A stretch of DNA of 64,000 bases, from assembly GCF_024748695.1 (NCBI RefSeq), contig NZ_CP087176.1:5077501-5141500 (forward strand), read 5' to 3'. The position numbers were made by a program, and so were the translations under genes. Source of the stretch: Pseudomonas sp. B21-040 (GTDB lineage Bacteria; Pseudomonadota; Gammaproteobacteria; Pseudomonadales; Pseudomonadaceae). Every line of letters starts with the position of its first letter. The first letter of the stretch is position 1. The notes under the pieces are model-generated. The model did no database searches and was not told where the DNA came from. It was given only the letters and a program-made list of their open reading frames with translations. This document shows, piece after piece, positions 37,044 to 46,199 of the stretch.

Positions 37044-37762
37044 CCAAGCGTCGCATCACGCCTGCAGAGGCCCAGTACAACGAAACCCGTGCCAACGTTC
37101 TGAAGCGCGTTGATGCCGAGTACGTGGCCGACGCGCCGTTCGTGTTCGCCAACCGCATCGGCGTAACCGCTGCACTGTCGCGCATGGAACTGTTCAAGAA
37201 AGTGGCTGAAGTACCGGGCGCGATCATCGAGTGCGGCGTGTACAAGGGCAACTCGCTGATGCTGTACATGCACTTGTCGATGATTCTGGAACCGTACGCG
37301 ATCAACCGTTCGATCGTAGGCTTCGACACCTTCGAAGGCTTCCAGAGCATCGACAAGAAAGAAGACCCGGCCGACGTCAACGAGACCATGTTCTCCGACA
37401 CCGACCAGTCGCTGATCCAGGACATGATCGACGCCAACGACCTGCTGCGCCCGGTCAACCGCATCCCGCGTTGCGAGCTGGTCAAGGGCGACATCGTCAA
37501 GACCGTGCCTGAGTGGGTCAAGACCCGTCCGGACCTGGTCGTGGCCATGCTGATCCTCGACACCGACCTGTACGAATCGACCAAAGTCGCGCTGGAAACC
37601 TTCCTGCCGTACATGCCTAAAGGCGCCATCGTGGTTCTGGACGAAGTCGCTTACCGCAACTTCCCGGGCGAAACCAAGGCCCTGCGCGAAGTGCTGGACC
37701 TGAACAAAATCGAACTCAAGCGTCTGCCGTTTGATTCGTGCGTGGGTTACTTCCACGTCTAA
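37040..37762 (+). CDS. TylF/MycF-type O-methyltransferase
   Basis: 240 residues. GAIIECGVYKGNS is the SAM-binding loop, FDTFEGFQ and LILDTDLYEST carry the acidic residues that bind Mg2+ in TylF/MycF, and IVVLDEVAYRNFPGE follows. These enzymes methylate sugar hydroxyls in macrolides and surface glycans. The ATG overlaps the dioxygenase stop (ATGA). No polyketide or glycan cluster is adjacent, so this two-gene unit acts with enzymes coded elsewhere. Confidence 0.88.
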   Translation: MTKRRITPAEAQYNETRANVLKRVDAEYVADAPFVFANRIGVTAALSRMELFKKVAEVPGAIIECGVYKGNSLMLYMHLSMILEPYAINRSIVGFDTFEGFQSIDKKEDPADVNETMFSDTDQSLIQDMIDANDLLRPVNRIPRCELVKGDIVKTVPEWVKTRPDLVVAMLILDTDLYESTKVALETFLPYMPKGAIVVLDEVAYRNFPGETKALREVLDLNKIELKRLPFDSCVGYFHV

Positions 37763-37790
37763 CGCATAACCGTACAGCTGATACAAAACC

Positions 37791-37880
37791 TGTGGGAGCG
37801 AGCTTGCTCGCGATGAGGCCGGCACATTCAACATCATCGTTGACTGTCAGGTCGCCATCGCGGGCAAGCCCGCTCCCACA
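37791..37880. repeat. REP-type inverted repeat pair (GTGGGAGC family)
   Basis: TGTGGGAGCGAGCTTGCTCG at the left; CGGGCAAGCCCGCTCCCACA at the right. It is 90 bp, between the methyltransferase and the PACE gene. Confidence 0.9.
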
Positions 37881-37905
37881 TTTGTTATGTGTTGCAGCCC
37901 CTGTC

Positions 37906-38352
37906 TCAGCTGGCTTTTTGCAACGTCGCCCGACCCACCATCACCCGCTCCCGCACCACGTCATACACCCAGTGGTAAATGTAGGTGTACGGCAGGAAAA
38001 ACAGCAGCACGCCGATATCGAGCAAGAACGCCTCCCACAGGCTGGTCTTCAGCCACCAGGCAATCAGCGGCACACCGAAGGCGACCAGTCCGCCTTCAAA
38101 CAGCAGCGCATGGACCACCCGGACCCATGTCGTGCGTACCACGTTGTAGTGGTTGAGAACACGGTCAAACATCCCGTTGAACACCACGTTCCAGGCCAGG
38201 GCCAGCGCCGCGATGAGCATGGTGACCATGCCCATGTCGAGCAACGGTTTGTTCATGATCCAGGCCAGCAACGGGGTACAGATCAGGATGGCCAGCAGTT
38301 CGAAACCAATGGCCTGGAAAACACGCTCTGTGATGGATTTGTTGGGGCTCAT
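37906..38352 (-). CDS. PACE-family multidrug/biocide efflux protein
   Basis: 148 residues, four membrane helices in two tandem pairs, the length and form of AceI-like PACE transporters. The conserved acidic residue in helix one is seen in VFQAIGFELLAILIC. The C-terminal pair ends IYHWVYDVVRERVM. The ATG at 38352 has GAGGAG upstream. It is divergent from a LysR gene 90 bases away, the usual arrangement for PACE genes with their activator. Chlorhexidine or polyamine export is known for the family; the substrate here is untested. Confidence 0.9.
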   Translation of the reverse strand: MSPNKSITERVFQAIGFELLAILICTPLLAWIMNKPLLDMGMVTMLIAALALAWNVVFNGMFDRVLNHYNVVRTTWVRVVHALLFEGGLVAFGVPLIAWWLKTSLWEAFLLDIGVLLFFLPYTYIYHWVYDVVRERVMVGRATLQKAS

Positions 38353-38442
38353 GGCCTGACTCCTCTGAGTGACTGTGGTTGCCATGATCCGGCATCAAGC
38401 CGATACTTCATAACCAATAACCATCGATCAAGGCGATAGTTC

Positions 38443-39297
38443 ATGGCCTCTCATGAAGTGTTGCTCGCCTTTGTCCAGGCGGCGACCCAAGGCTCGTTTT
38501 CCGCAGCGGCGCGCAAACTGGGGCGCAGCCAGTCGACCATCAGCGCAGCAGTGGCCAGCCTGGAAATCGATTTGAACCTGGTTCTCTTCGACCGCAGCAG
38601 CCGCAAACCCAGCCTGACCCCGGCCGGGCACGTGATGCTGCAACGCGCCGAGGAGATCCTGGCTGCTACCAGCCGGCTGGAAATGACGGCCAGCCAATTG
38701 TCTGAAGGCATTGAGGCAAAACTGACCGTGGCGATTTCCGACACTTATCAATCCGACCGGTTCGAAGCGGTGCTCAGTGCGTTCGAGCAACGCTATCCGG
38801 ACCTGGAGCTCGAATGCCTGATTGCCGAATGCGATGACCTGATAGCGCTGGTGCAACGGGGACGGGCGCACGTGGCGTTCGCGGAAATGAAGGACAGCTA
38901 CCCTCCGAGCCTGGTCAGCTCTACCGTCGAAGAGCGCACGGAAATCGCACTGTTCGTCTCCCCTGCGCATCCCTTGGCGGCGCTCGATCATATCGACCAG
39001 CATGTATTGCAACAGCACCGGGAGCTGCGCCTGGCCACCATCGTCAATCCGTATGAAAGCCGGGCGAAAGGTCGCGTCTGGTCGGCGCCGAGTTACTTGA
39101 TGCTGTTGGAAATGGCCCAGGGAGGATTTGGCTGGGCGTCGTTGCCGCGGTGGCTGGTGGAGCGTTATGGCCAGGGTTCGTTGCAGGAACTTCAGGTGCG
39201 CGGCTGGCCGAAACCGGTGTTTGTCGATGCGTTGTGGTCACGCCAATATCCGCCGGGGCCAGCGGGGAGTTGGTTGTTGAGCAAGATGCTGGAGTGA
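38443..39297 (+). CDS. LysR-family regulator, likely activator of the PACE gene
   Basis: 284 residues. N-terminal HTH FVQAATQGSFSAAARKLGRS then STISAAVASLE; the LysR substrate-binding domain follows from about residue 90. It is divergent from the PACE efflux gene, matching the AceR-AceI layout. Confidence 0.9.
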   Translation: MASHEVLLAFVQAATQGSFSAAARKLGRSQSTISAAVASLEIDLNLVLFDRSSRKPSLTPAGHVMLQRAEEILAATSRLEMTASQLSEGIEAKLTVAISDTYQSDRFEAVLSAFEQRYPDLELECLIAECDDLIALVQRGRAHVAFAEMKDSYPPSLVSSTVEERTEIALFVSPAHPLAALDHIDQHVLQQHRELRLATIVNPYESRAKGRVWSAPSYLMLLEMAQGGFGWASLPRWLVERYGQGSLQELQVRGWPKPVFVDALWSRQYPPGPAGSWLLSKMLE

Positions 39298-39313
39298 AGG
39301 TCCTTTGGCCCTT

Positions 39314-39378
39314 ATCGCGGGCAAGCCATGCTCCTACAGGTTAAACGCAAACCCCGTAGGAGCATGGCTGCCCGCGAT
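39314..39378. repeat. REP-type inverted repeat pair (GTAGGAGCATGG family)
   Basis: ATCGCGGGCAAGCCATGCTC and its inverse GAGCATGGCTGCCCGCGAT. It is 65 bp, shorter than the relative at 59954. Confidence 0.82.
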
Positions 39379-39396
39379 GAGGCCCGACACATCACA

Positions 39397-40632
39397 TCAC
39401 CCCAACGCCTTTATGCGCGCTTCCAGAAACCGCCGCTCCGGCACCTGCTGCGTCAGTTCCAGCGCCCGCCCATACGCGGCCCGCGCCTCCTCCACCCGTC
39501 CCAACTGCCGATAAAACTGCGCCCGCGCCGAATGCGCCAGGTGGTAATCCAGCAATTCGCCGCGATCCAGAATCGCCTCCACCAACGTCAGCCCCGCCAA
39601 CGGTCCATCGCGCTGGGAGATCGCCGCTGCCCGGTTCAACTCGATCACCGGCGATGGCACCATCCGCAACAGCAAGTCATACAGACCGACAATCTGCGGC
39701 CAGTCCGTGGCTTGCGGCGCTGACGCCTCGGCATGCACCGCCGCAATGGCCGCTTGCAGGCAATACGGCCCAAAGCGCTGCAGGGTCAGCGCCCGTTCCA
39801 CCAGGGCGCAACCCTCGGCGATCATCCCCGCATCCCACAATGAACGGTCCTGCTCATCCAGCACGATCAACTCGCCGCTTGCCGAAGTCCTGGCCAGGCG
39901 CCGTGACTCATGCAGCAACATCAGCGCCAGCAACCCCATGACCTCCGGCTCGGGCAGCAACTCCAGCAGCAAACGCCCCAGCCGAATGGCCTCGCGCGTC
40001 AGGTCTTCGCGCGTCACTTCAGCACCGATGGAGGCCGAGTAACCTTCGTTGAACACCAGGTAAATCACCCGCAACACGCTGTCGAGGCGCTCGGGCAATT
40101 CCTTCAGCGTCGGCACTTGATAAGGGATTTTCGCATCGCGGATTTTCGCTTTCGCCCGCACGATGCGCTGAGCGATGGTGGCGGGCGCCGAGAGAAACGC
40201 CCGGGCGATTTCCTCTGTGGACAGGTCGCAGACTTCGCGCAAGGTCAACGGCACTTGAGCATCTGCGGCCAGTGCCGGGTGACAACAGGTGAAGATCAGC
40301 CGCAGGCGATCATCTTCCACGTCTTCGGCACTCCAGTCGGCCTGTTCCAGCGCCTCCAGTTGAGCGATCAGCAGCGGTTGCGCCGCGACAAACCGCGCAC
40401 GCCGACGTAACGCATCGATGGCCTTGAAGCGCCCGGTGGACACCAGCCAAGCGCGCGGATTGTCCGGCACGCCATCACGCTGCCAGCGCTCCACCGCCAC
40501 GAAAAAGGCCTCGTGCAGGGCCTCTTCAGCGAGATCGAAATCGCCGAGCAATCGGATCAGCGTCGCCAGGATCCGCCGCGACTCTTCGCGGTAAACCAGC
40601 TCGACCCGAGCCGGCACCGACTCGCCCGGCAT
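39397..40632 (-). CDS. ECF-type sigma factor with C-terminal extension (ECF42-like)
   Basis: 411 residues. Sigma region 2 (LLGDFDLAEEALHEAFFVAV, ALRRRARF) and region 4 (PLTLREVCDLSTEEIARAFL, then PATIAQRIVRAK) occupy the first 190 residues. A helical C-terminal extension of about 220 residues, ending in TPR-like segments, replaces an anti-sigma factor. Such proteins are typically linked to DGPF/YCII genes, as here. The ATG at 40632 overlaps the YCII stop (TGATG). Confidence 0.88.
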   Translation of the reverse strand: MPGESVPARVELVYREESRRILATLIRLLGDFDLAEEALHEAFFVAVERWQRDGVPDNPRAWLVSTGRFKAIDALRRRARFVAAQPLLIAQLEALEQADWSAEDVEDDRLRLIFTCCHPALAADAQVPLTLREVCDLSTEEIARAFLSAPATIAQRIVRAKAKIRDAKIPYQVPTLKELPERLDSVLRVIYLVFNEGYSASIGAEVTREDLTREAIRLGRLLLELLPEPEVMGLLALMLLHESRRLARTSASGELIVLDEQDRSLWDAGMIAEGCALVERALTLQRFGPYCLQAAIAAVHAEASAPQATDWPQIVGLYDLLLRMVPSPVIELNRAAAISQRDGPLAGLTLVEAILDRGELLDYHLAHSARAQFYRQLGRVEEARAAYGRALELTQQVPERRFLEARIKALG

Positions 40633-40976
40633 CAAGGATTCAACTGGCGAACGGGGCGCACCTCAACACAACCGACACGGGCCGCCGGGATGTCCCCGGC
40701 GACCTGGATCGCTTCATTGAGGTCCTTGGCATCGATCAGGTAGAAGCCGGCCAACTGCTCCTTGGTTTCGGCGAACGGACCGTCGGTGATCGACATCTTG
40801 CCGTTACGCATGCGCACAGTGGTCGCGGTCTGCACCGACTCCAGCGCTTCGGCCGCCACCATGCGGCCACTACCCTGAATCGACTCGGCGTAGGCCATGC
40901 ACTCGGCGTCCTTGGGACTGTCAGGCAATGAGTGCAACGCCTGTTCGTTGCTGTACACCAAGCATAGGTACTTCAT
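40632..40976 (-). CDS. YCII/DGPF-domain protein
   Basis: 114 residues. The YCII-type fold shows KYLCLVYSNEQ at the N terminus and the signature MSITDGPFAETKEQLAGFYL. This family is the regular partner of ECF42-type sigma factors; whether it is enzyme or regulator is unknown. Its stop overlaps the sigma start by one base, indicating coupled translation. Confidence 0.88.
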   Translation of the reverse strand: MKYLCLVYSNEQALHSLPDSPKDAECMAYAESIQGSGRMVAAEALESVQTATTVRMRNGKMSITDGPFAETKEQLAGFYLIDAKDLNEAIQVAGDIPAARVGCVEVRPVRQLNP

Positions 40977-41043
40977 GTGACTCTCCTGAATCGAACGGAT
41001 CAACTATGGCTGCAGATTGACGCCTTGGCGAAATTCCCGACGA

Positions 41044-41469
41044 TCAGGGCTCCAGATTGAAGAGCGTGGTGCCGCTGACCATGTCGAACGGGGCCGACCA
41101 ATGTTCGTGGACAATCCGCCATTGCCCGCCGTCGCGGCGATAGCAGGCGGTCACGCGCATCCAGCAGGCCTGGGTCTCGCCCTTGTCGTTGGTGCCACCG
41201 CAATGGGCCAGCCAATGGGCGAAGGCCACATGCTCGTCCGCCACAATGTTCATCTGGTCGAAGTCAAACGTGTGCTGGCCCTGGCACATTTCCATGCACT
41301 CCAGCCAATGCGCGCGGTACGCGGCCTTGCCCCGGAACTGCAAGGCCTTGACTGCGTCGTAGGAGACGATGTCGTCGGCATACAGGGCCATGATTTTATC
41401 GACGTTTTTAGAAATGACTGCCTGACGATAGGTGTCGATCAGGGTCTGGATTTCATTGGTAGCGCTCAT
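41044..41469 (-). CDS. SnoaL-like (NTF2-fold) protein
   Basis: 141 residues. TYRQAVISKNVDKIMALYAD, DIVSYDAVKALQFRGK and WRIVHEHWSAPFD fit the SnoaL-like/DUF4440 fold. The ATG at 41469 has GGAG upstream; the longer frame lacks a site. It is the first gene of a likely three-gene unit with the YCII protein and the ECF sigma factor (67-base gap). Ligand or reaction unknown. Confidence 0.85.
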   Translation of the reverse strand: MSATNEIQTLIDTYRQAVISKNVDKIMALYADDIVSYDAVKALQFRGKAAYRAHWLECMEMCQGQHTFDFDQMNIVADEHVAFAHWLAHCGGTNDKGETQACWMRVTACYRRDGGQWRIVHEHWSAPFDMVSGTTLFNLEP

Positions 41470-41608
41470 GGTGGTTCTCCGTGTTTTTGTTGTGAAGACA
41501 CCCTTAGTCGTTCGGCCAAACGGCAAATCGACAACCAAATAAAAATAATCCATCTGCGCAAACTCGCTAAAATCCAAGACCCATTCGTGTTGGAAAAAGG
41601 ACACTCCA

Positions 41609-42094
41609 GTGACAGCCCGACTCGTGCCTTACGACAGCCTGAACGCACTCCAGCGCCAGCAGGTCGAGGCCATCGAAGTTCTTCAGGAACAAATCAAATT
41701 TTCCGGCGACATTCACGGTGCATTGCACACCTTGCTGTCCAGACCGGGCCCGGGCGTCAAAGGGTTTGCGCTACTGGTCGAAGACGTTCCGGTCGCCTTC
41801 CTGCTGCTCAAGCGCCCGCCCGTACTGCCGGCCTGGGCCGATGAACACAGCGCCACCTTGCATGCGCTGCAAGTGGATCAACACGCTCAAGGCAAAGGCT
41901 ACGGCAAGGCCTGCCTGCAAGCGCTGCCGGACGTGGCGCGCCAGGCGTTTCCGGAAATAAAGGGGCTGGAGTTGTCGGTGGATGCGGACAACCAGGCGGC
42001 CATCGCGCTCTACGCAAAATTCGGCTGGGTCGACAGTGGTGAAGCGTACAAGGGCCGGATCGGGTATGAACGGCGGATGGGGTTGGTTTTTTAA
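41609..42094 (+). CDS. GNAT-family N-acetyltransferase
   Basis: 161 residues. The acetyl-CoA loop is LQVDQHAQGKGYGKACLQAL, with NQAAIALYAKFGWVDSGEAY at the C-terminal end of the fold. GTG at 41609 follows AAGGA. Divergent from the SnoaL-like gene. Substrate unknown. Confidence 0.87.
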   Translation: MTARLVPYDSLNALQRQQVEAIEVLQEQIKFSGDIHGALHTLLSRPGPGVKGFALLVEDVPVAFLLLKRPPVLPAWADEHSATLHALQVDQHAQGKGYGKACLQALPDVARQAFPEIKGLELSVDADNQAAIALYAKFGWVDSGEAYKGRIGYERRMGLVF

Positions 42095-42154
42095 CCGACG
42101 GGGGGGCGATTCAAAAGGGTTGCCTCGTGGCAACCCTTTGGATGAAGTCTTCTG

Positions 42155-42496
42155 TCAGAGCAGTAAACAGTAGTCGAGCAGTTGTTTTTCGACACTTTGG
42201 CGTTGGCCGATCACCAGAGCGACCACCACAAGTTTTTCGCTCGGATATACCTCATACAGAACCCGCTGCCCCAAAGGCAGATACTCTCGAAATAGAGTTA
42301 CACCCAGAGACGCCGCTTCCTGACAAACACCATAGACATGAGCCTGGCTAGCCAGTGCCGTAACGATCTGCATGACCAATTGATCAACCAGCTCTGCCGC
42401 TTTTTTGCGACCGCATTGTTGTGTCAGGTAGTGCTCAAGTGAAACGACTCCGTGCTCCGCAGCAGTCGCGAACTCTACCCTGTAGGTTTCAGGCAT
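42155..42496 (-). CDS. ParE/RelE-type toxin
   Basis: 113 residues. [20 protein letters not shown] and the C-terminal [20 protein letters not shown] and [11 protein letters not shown] fit the RelE/ParE toxin superfamily. It overlaps the antitoxin gene by eight bases, with the antitoxin first, the usual order for type II modules. The target (ribosome or gyrase) cannot be told from sequence alone. Confidence 0.87.
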   Translation of the reverse strand: MPETYRVEFATAAEHGVVSLEHYLTQQCGRKKAAELVDQLVMQIVTALASQAHVYGVCQEAASLGVTLFREYLPLGQRVLYEVYPSEKLVVVALVIGQRQSVEKQLLDYCLLL

Positions 42497-42755
42497 CGGT
42501 ATCGCCTTGCTCTGATTGACGTCGCTGAGCCAGTCTGGCCAAAAGTGTGTCACCAGAAATCAACTTGCCCTGCTCCTTGTCGCGGGAGGCAAACGAGAGA
42601 AGCTTGATCAGCGCAATGGCTTCGTCACGACGCTTACGCTCCTCATACGACTCAATCACATAAGCCGGCACACCATTTTGCGTGACGAGCATAGGCTCAG
42701 AGAGATCCAGTGCCGCGGCGTTCTTTTTTACAAAACTGATGGTTTCAACTCGCAT
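42489..42755 (-). CDS. Phd/YefM-type antitoxin
   Basis: 88 residues. The N-terminal DNA-binding part ([37 protein letters not shown]) is typical Phd/YefM, and the C-terminal part should wrap the toxin. It probably autorepresses the pair from the upstream gap. Confidence 0.88.
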   Translation of the reverse strand: MRVETISFVKKNAAALDLSEPMLVTQNGVPAYVIESYEERKRRDEAIALIKLLSFASRDKEQGKLISGDTLLARLAQRRQSEQGDTDA

Positions 42756-42852
42756 TACTCATTCCTCTACCGCCATCCAATCAGGCTGGCCAATGCAACA
42801 CGGTCTGAATTTAGGCTATAAAAAAACTTATCTCAAGCAATCATTTGCGACC

Positions 42853-43341
42853 TCAAAGCTCCAACACCATCTCATGCCACGCCATCCCGCCATGGTCAGA
42901 GGCCGACGGCTTGATGTAGGCAAAGCCAAACCCGGCGTACAGCGGGATATGCCGCTCCTTGCACATCAGGTGGATGTGGGTCTTGCCCAACGCACGCATC
43001 CGCTCGATGAACTCGCCCATCAACCGCTTCGCCAACCCCAGCCCCTGATAATCCGGGTGTACCACCACCGACATGATCACGACTTGCGGACCGGCCGGGT
43101 CGTGGCCGATCAGTTCCTTGAACGCTTCGTCCGACATTTCCACCTGAAACGCCGCACCGGAGTTGATGAAACCGGCTACAACGCCGTCGACTTCGGCCAC
43201 GATGAAACCTTCGGGCCAGGTGGCGATGCGGGTGGCGATTTTTTCCCGGGTGGCGGCTTCATCGCCTTCGTAGGCAACGGTTTCAATGGCGTAGCAGCGG
43301 TCCAGATCAGTGGCGGTGACGTTGCGGATGACGGTGTTCAT
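42853..43341 (-). CDS. GNAT-family N-acetyltransferase (AANAT-like)
   Basis: 162 residues. IMSVVVHPDYQGLGLAKRLM is the acetyl-CoA binding motif, and HIHLMCKERHIPLYAGFGFA follows. The N-terminal TATDLDRCYAIETVAYEGDE resembles arylalkylamine acetyltransferase-like bacterial enzymes. Substrate unknown. Confidence 0.88.
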   Translation of the reverse strand: MNTVIRNVTATDLDRCYAIETVAYEGDEAATREKIATRIATWPEGFIVAEVDGVVAGFINSGAAFQVEMSDEAFKELIGHDPAGPQVVIMSVVVHPDYQGLGLAKRLMGEFIERMRALGKTHIHLMCKERHIPLYAGFGFAYIKPSASDHGGMAWHEMVLEL

Positions 43342-43439
43342 GGCAGCTCGGAATCAGCGTGGGAAAGGCTGGGGATCATAAATCAGCACCCGCGCGACAG
43401 CGAGAGACGATTCTACTAATCAGTCTCTCGCCGTCTTGT

Positions 43440-43925
43440 TTACGCTTTGATCGGCAACCAGATTTCCAGCTTGCCGGTGTTGAGCTTGGGGTTGAAGTCT
43501 TCGCTGTAGCGCTCGAACTCCGGGGCAGCCAACAGCTCGCGTCCAGACTTAGGCAGCCACGTGCCATGGATGTACTGGAAGGTTTGCGGCAAGGCGGTGA
43601 GCGGCCCCTTGTGTTCGAACACGACATATTGCTGGGGCTGCACCTCTACCCAGCGGTATGTGTCCGGTAAGTCATCGAGCTTGCTGATCTCGACCCCGGC
43701 GATGTAATCGAAACCGCCCTGACCGTCGAAATTGCAGCAGACGCCGTAAGTCACTTCGCCTTTTTGCCCGGGAACATTGCCGATGTGCGGAATGAATTTG
43801 TCCCAGAGCGCGGGAATGTCAGCAGTAGTCTGTTGAGTAAATTTTCCGCCAAGCCCTGCGATCAGCAGGAAGTGTCCGTGTTCGAAGCGTGGTTCCGTTA
43901 CTTCGGCGCTTGTTTGCTCATCCAT
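43440..43925 (-). CDS. GyrI-like/AraC effector-binding domain protein
   Basis: 161 residues with only the small-molecule-binding domain (GHFLLIAGLGGKFTQ, YRWVEVQPQQYVVFEHKGPL, FEDFNP-like YSEDFNPKLNTGKLEIWLPI). No DNA-binding part is present. Such SOUL-like/GyrI proteins bind drugs or other ligands. Single gene between GNAT and LysE genes. Confidence 0.87.
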   Translation of the reverse strand: MDEQTSAEVTEPRFEHGHFLLIAGLGGKFTQQTTADIPALWDKFIPHIGNVPGQKGEVTYGVCCNFDGQGGFDYIAGVEISKLDDLPDTYRWVEVQPQQYVVFEHKGPLTALPQTFQYIHGTWLPKSGRELLAAPEFERYSEDFNPKLNTGKLEIWLPIKA

Positions 43926-43991
43926 GATTCATCTCCTGAGCTTAAAAAAGGGTTCGGCTGGGAGTATAGAAGCCAAACCCGATTCGCCCAG

Positions 43992-44654
43992 TTACAGGGC
44001 GTGCAACTGTTCGACGGCGCCCGCCCCCACAAACTCGTTGTAGCCCGATAGAATCACGTAGACCGCGAAATAGCAGAAGATCGCCGCCGATGCCATGTAC
44101 GAGTAGCGCAGCAATTTGTCGCCCAGCAACTTGCCGCCGTGGCTGGCAGCGAAGCACAGGCCGGCGCTCCAGAGCAGTCCGGCGCAAAGAAAACCGCCGA
44201 GAAACAGCGCCGAACTGAGGGCGCCACCGCCGCCGGAACGGGCAATCAGCGTGCCGCCGACTGCCGCGAACCACAGAATGGCGCTGGGCGAGGACATGGC
44301 GAGGAAGATCCCACGGAAAAACTCTTTGCGATGGGAGTTCTGCCCCACCTCTTCGGCCTGGGTCAAGGCCGCTTCGTGGTGTATCGCCGAATAGATCATC
44401 TTCGCCGCGAAATAGATCAGCAACGCCGAACCGCCGATCCACAATACCCAACGCACGGTTTCGTATTGCAGCAAAACGGTCATGCCCGCCAACGCCAGCA
44501 CCGCGTAGATCAGGTCGCCGACACAGGTCCCCAACCCCAGCGCAAAGCCCTGGAAATAGCCGCGCTGCATGGCCAATGTGATCATCGCGATATTGGCCAC
44601 GCCGATATCCAGGCACAGCGAAAGGCTCAGCAAGAAGCCGCTGGTGAATTCCAT
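43992..44654 (-). CDS. LysE/RhtB-family exporter
   Basis: 220 residues, about six membrane helices. The N-terminal [20 protein letters not shown] and [20 protein letters not shown] are LysE signatures. It probably exports an amino acid or derivative. The ATG at 44654 has AAGGA upstream. It is divergent from alaC, so an amino-acid overflow role is plausible but unproven. Confidence 0.87.
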   Translation of the reverse strand: MEFTSGFLLSLSLCLDIGVANIAMITLAMQRGYFQGFALGLGTCVGDLIYAVLALAGMTVLLQYETVRWVLWIGGSALLIYFAAKMIYSAIHHEAALTQAEEVGQNSHRKEFFRGIFLAMSSPSAILWFAAVGGTLIARSGGGGALSSALFLGGFLCAGLLWSAGLCFAASHGGKLLGDKLLRYSYMASAAIFCYFAVYVILSGYNEFVGAGAVEQLHAL

Positions 44655-44793
44655 CAACCGATTTCCTTCGGACAAATTTGTTTACACAGTGGCTGGACAG
44701 TGTGCCACATCAGCCCTTATCTTCCGCAACAGGCCACCGCAGTGGCCAGCGTCGCTCGGACGGTTCCGGGCGCTTACGTTATTCGAGGCAACA

Positions 44794-46011
44794 ATGGCCG
44801 AACAAGGTTCGCCGCGCCGCTTTGCGCGCATCGATCGACTCCCCCCTTACGTGTTCAACATCACTGCCGAGCTGAAGATGGCCGCCCGTCGTCGTGGCGA
44901 AGACATCATTGACTTGAGCATGGGCAACCCTGACGGCCCGACTCCGCCGCACATTGTCGAAAAACTCGTGCAGGTCGCCCAGCGCGAAGACACCCACGGC
45001 TACTCGACGTCCAAGGGCATTCCGCGTCTGCGCCGGGCGATTTCCAACTGGTACAAGGATCGCTACGAGGTCGACATCGACCCGGAAAGCGAAGCCATCG
45101 TCACCATCGGTTCCAAGGAAGGCCTGGCGCACTTGATGCTGGCCACCCTCGATCAGGGCGACACCGTGCTGGTGCCCAACCCCAGCTACCCGATCCACAT
45201 CTACGGTGCCGTGATTGCCGGCGCCCAGGTGCGTTCGGTGCCATTGATTCCGGGCGTGGACTTCTTCGCCGAACTGGAACGGGCGATTCGCGGCTCGATC
45301 CCGAAACCGAAAATGATGATCCTCGGCTTCCCGTCCAACCCTACTGCTCAATGTGTGGAGCTGGATTTCTTTGAGCGCGTAATCGCCCTCGCCAAGCAGT
45401 ACGACGTTTTGGTGGTGCACGACCTGGCTTACGCCGACATCGTCTACGACGGCTGGAAAGCCCCCTCGATCATGCAAGTGCCGGGCGCCAAGGACATTGC
45501 GGTGGAGTTTTTCACCCTGTCCAAGAGCTACAACATGGCGGGTTGGCGGATCGGTTTCATGGTCGGCAATCCGGAACTGGTCAACGCCTTGGCGCGGATC
45601 AAGAGTTACCACGACTACGGCACGTTCACTCCGCTGCAAGTCGCGGCCATTGCGGCGCTGGAAGGCGACCAGCAATGCGTCAAGGACATCGCCGAGCAGT
45701 ATCGGCAGCGGCGTAACGTGCTGGTCAAAGGCCTGCATGAACTGGGCTGGATGGTCGAGAACCCGAAGGCGTCGATGTACGTCTGGGCCAAGATTCCCGA
45801 GGCGTATGCGCACCTCGGCTCGCTGGAATTCGCCAAGAAACTGCTGGCCGAGGCCAAGGTCTGCGTTTCGCCAGGCGTGGGGTTTGGTGAGTATGGGGAC
45901 GACCATGTGCGCTTCGCGCTGATCGAAAACCAGGACCGGATTCGTCAGGCGGTGCGCGGGATTCGCGGGATGTTCAGGGCGGATGGGCTGGCACCGAAAA
46001 CCAACGCCTGA
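44794..46011 (+). CDS. alaC: alanine transaminase, class I aminotransferase
   Basis: 405 residues. The PLP lysine lies in [16 protein letters not shown], with the cofactor Asp/Tyr segment [19 protein letters not shown]. The full sequence follows the AlaC (YfdZ) form, converting pyruvate and glutamate to alanine and 2-oxoglutarate. The ATG at 44794 has GAGG upstream; the longer frame overlaps the divergent LysE promoter. Ends in a repeat and a bidirectional terminator. Confidence 0.88.
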   Translation: MAEQGSPRRFARIDRLPPYVFNITAELKMAARRRGEDIIDLSMGNPDGPTPPHIVEKLVQVAQREDTHGYSTSKGIPRLRRAISNWYKDRYEVDIDPESEAIVTIGSKEGLAHLMLATLDQGDTVLVPNPSYPIHIYGAVIAGAQVRSVPLIPGVDFFAELERAIRGSIPKPKMMILGFPSNPTAQCVELDFFERVIALAKQYDVLVVHDLAYADIVYDGWKAPSIMQVPGAKDIAVEFFTLSKSYNMAGWRIGFMVGNPELVNALARIKSYHDYGTFTPLQVAAIAALEGDQQCVKDIAEQYRQRRNVLVKGLHELGWMVENPKASMYVWAKIPEAYAHLGSLEFAKKLLAEAKVCVSPGVGFGEYGDDHVRFALIENQDRIRQAVRGIRGMFRADGLAPKTNA

Positions 46012-46016
46012 CCCAT

Positions 46017-46121
46017 GATCGTTCCCACGCTCCAGCGTGGGAATGAATCCGGTGACGCTCTGCGTCACAGTGGACGCGGAGCGTCCATGGTGGCATTCCC
46101 ACGCAGAGCGTGGGAACGATC
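46017..46121. repeat. inverted repeat element, GATCGTTCC family
   Basis: GATCGTTCCCACGCTCCAGC is mirrored by CGCAGAGCGTGGGAACGATC. It is 105 bp and starts 6 bases after the alaC stop. Confidence 0.88.
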
Positions 46122-46155
46122 ATTATTGTGTTCAGCCTTGAAATCGATCACCCAC

Positions 46156-46183
46156 AAAAAAACCGCATCGCTGCGGTTTTTTT
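46156..46183. terminator. bidirectional terminator between alaC and gntP
   Basis: AAAAAAACCGCATC and GCGGTTTTTTT form a stem with T runs on both strands, serving alaC and gntP, whose ends converge here. Confidence 0.88.
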
Positions 46184-46199
46184 GTGTCTGCTAATCGAC

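Noticed and set aside
44779..46068. 429-residue open frame opposite alaC
   Set aside because: Antisense shadow; the AlaC cofactor motifs are on the + strand.
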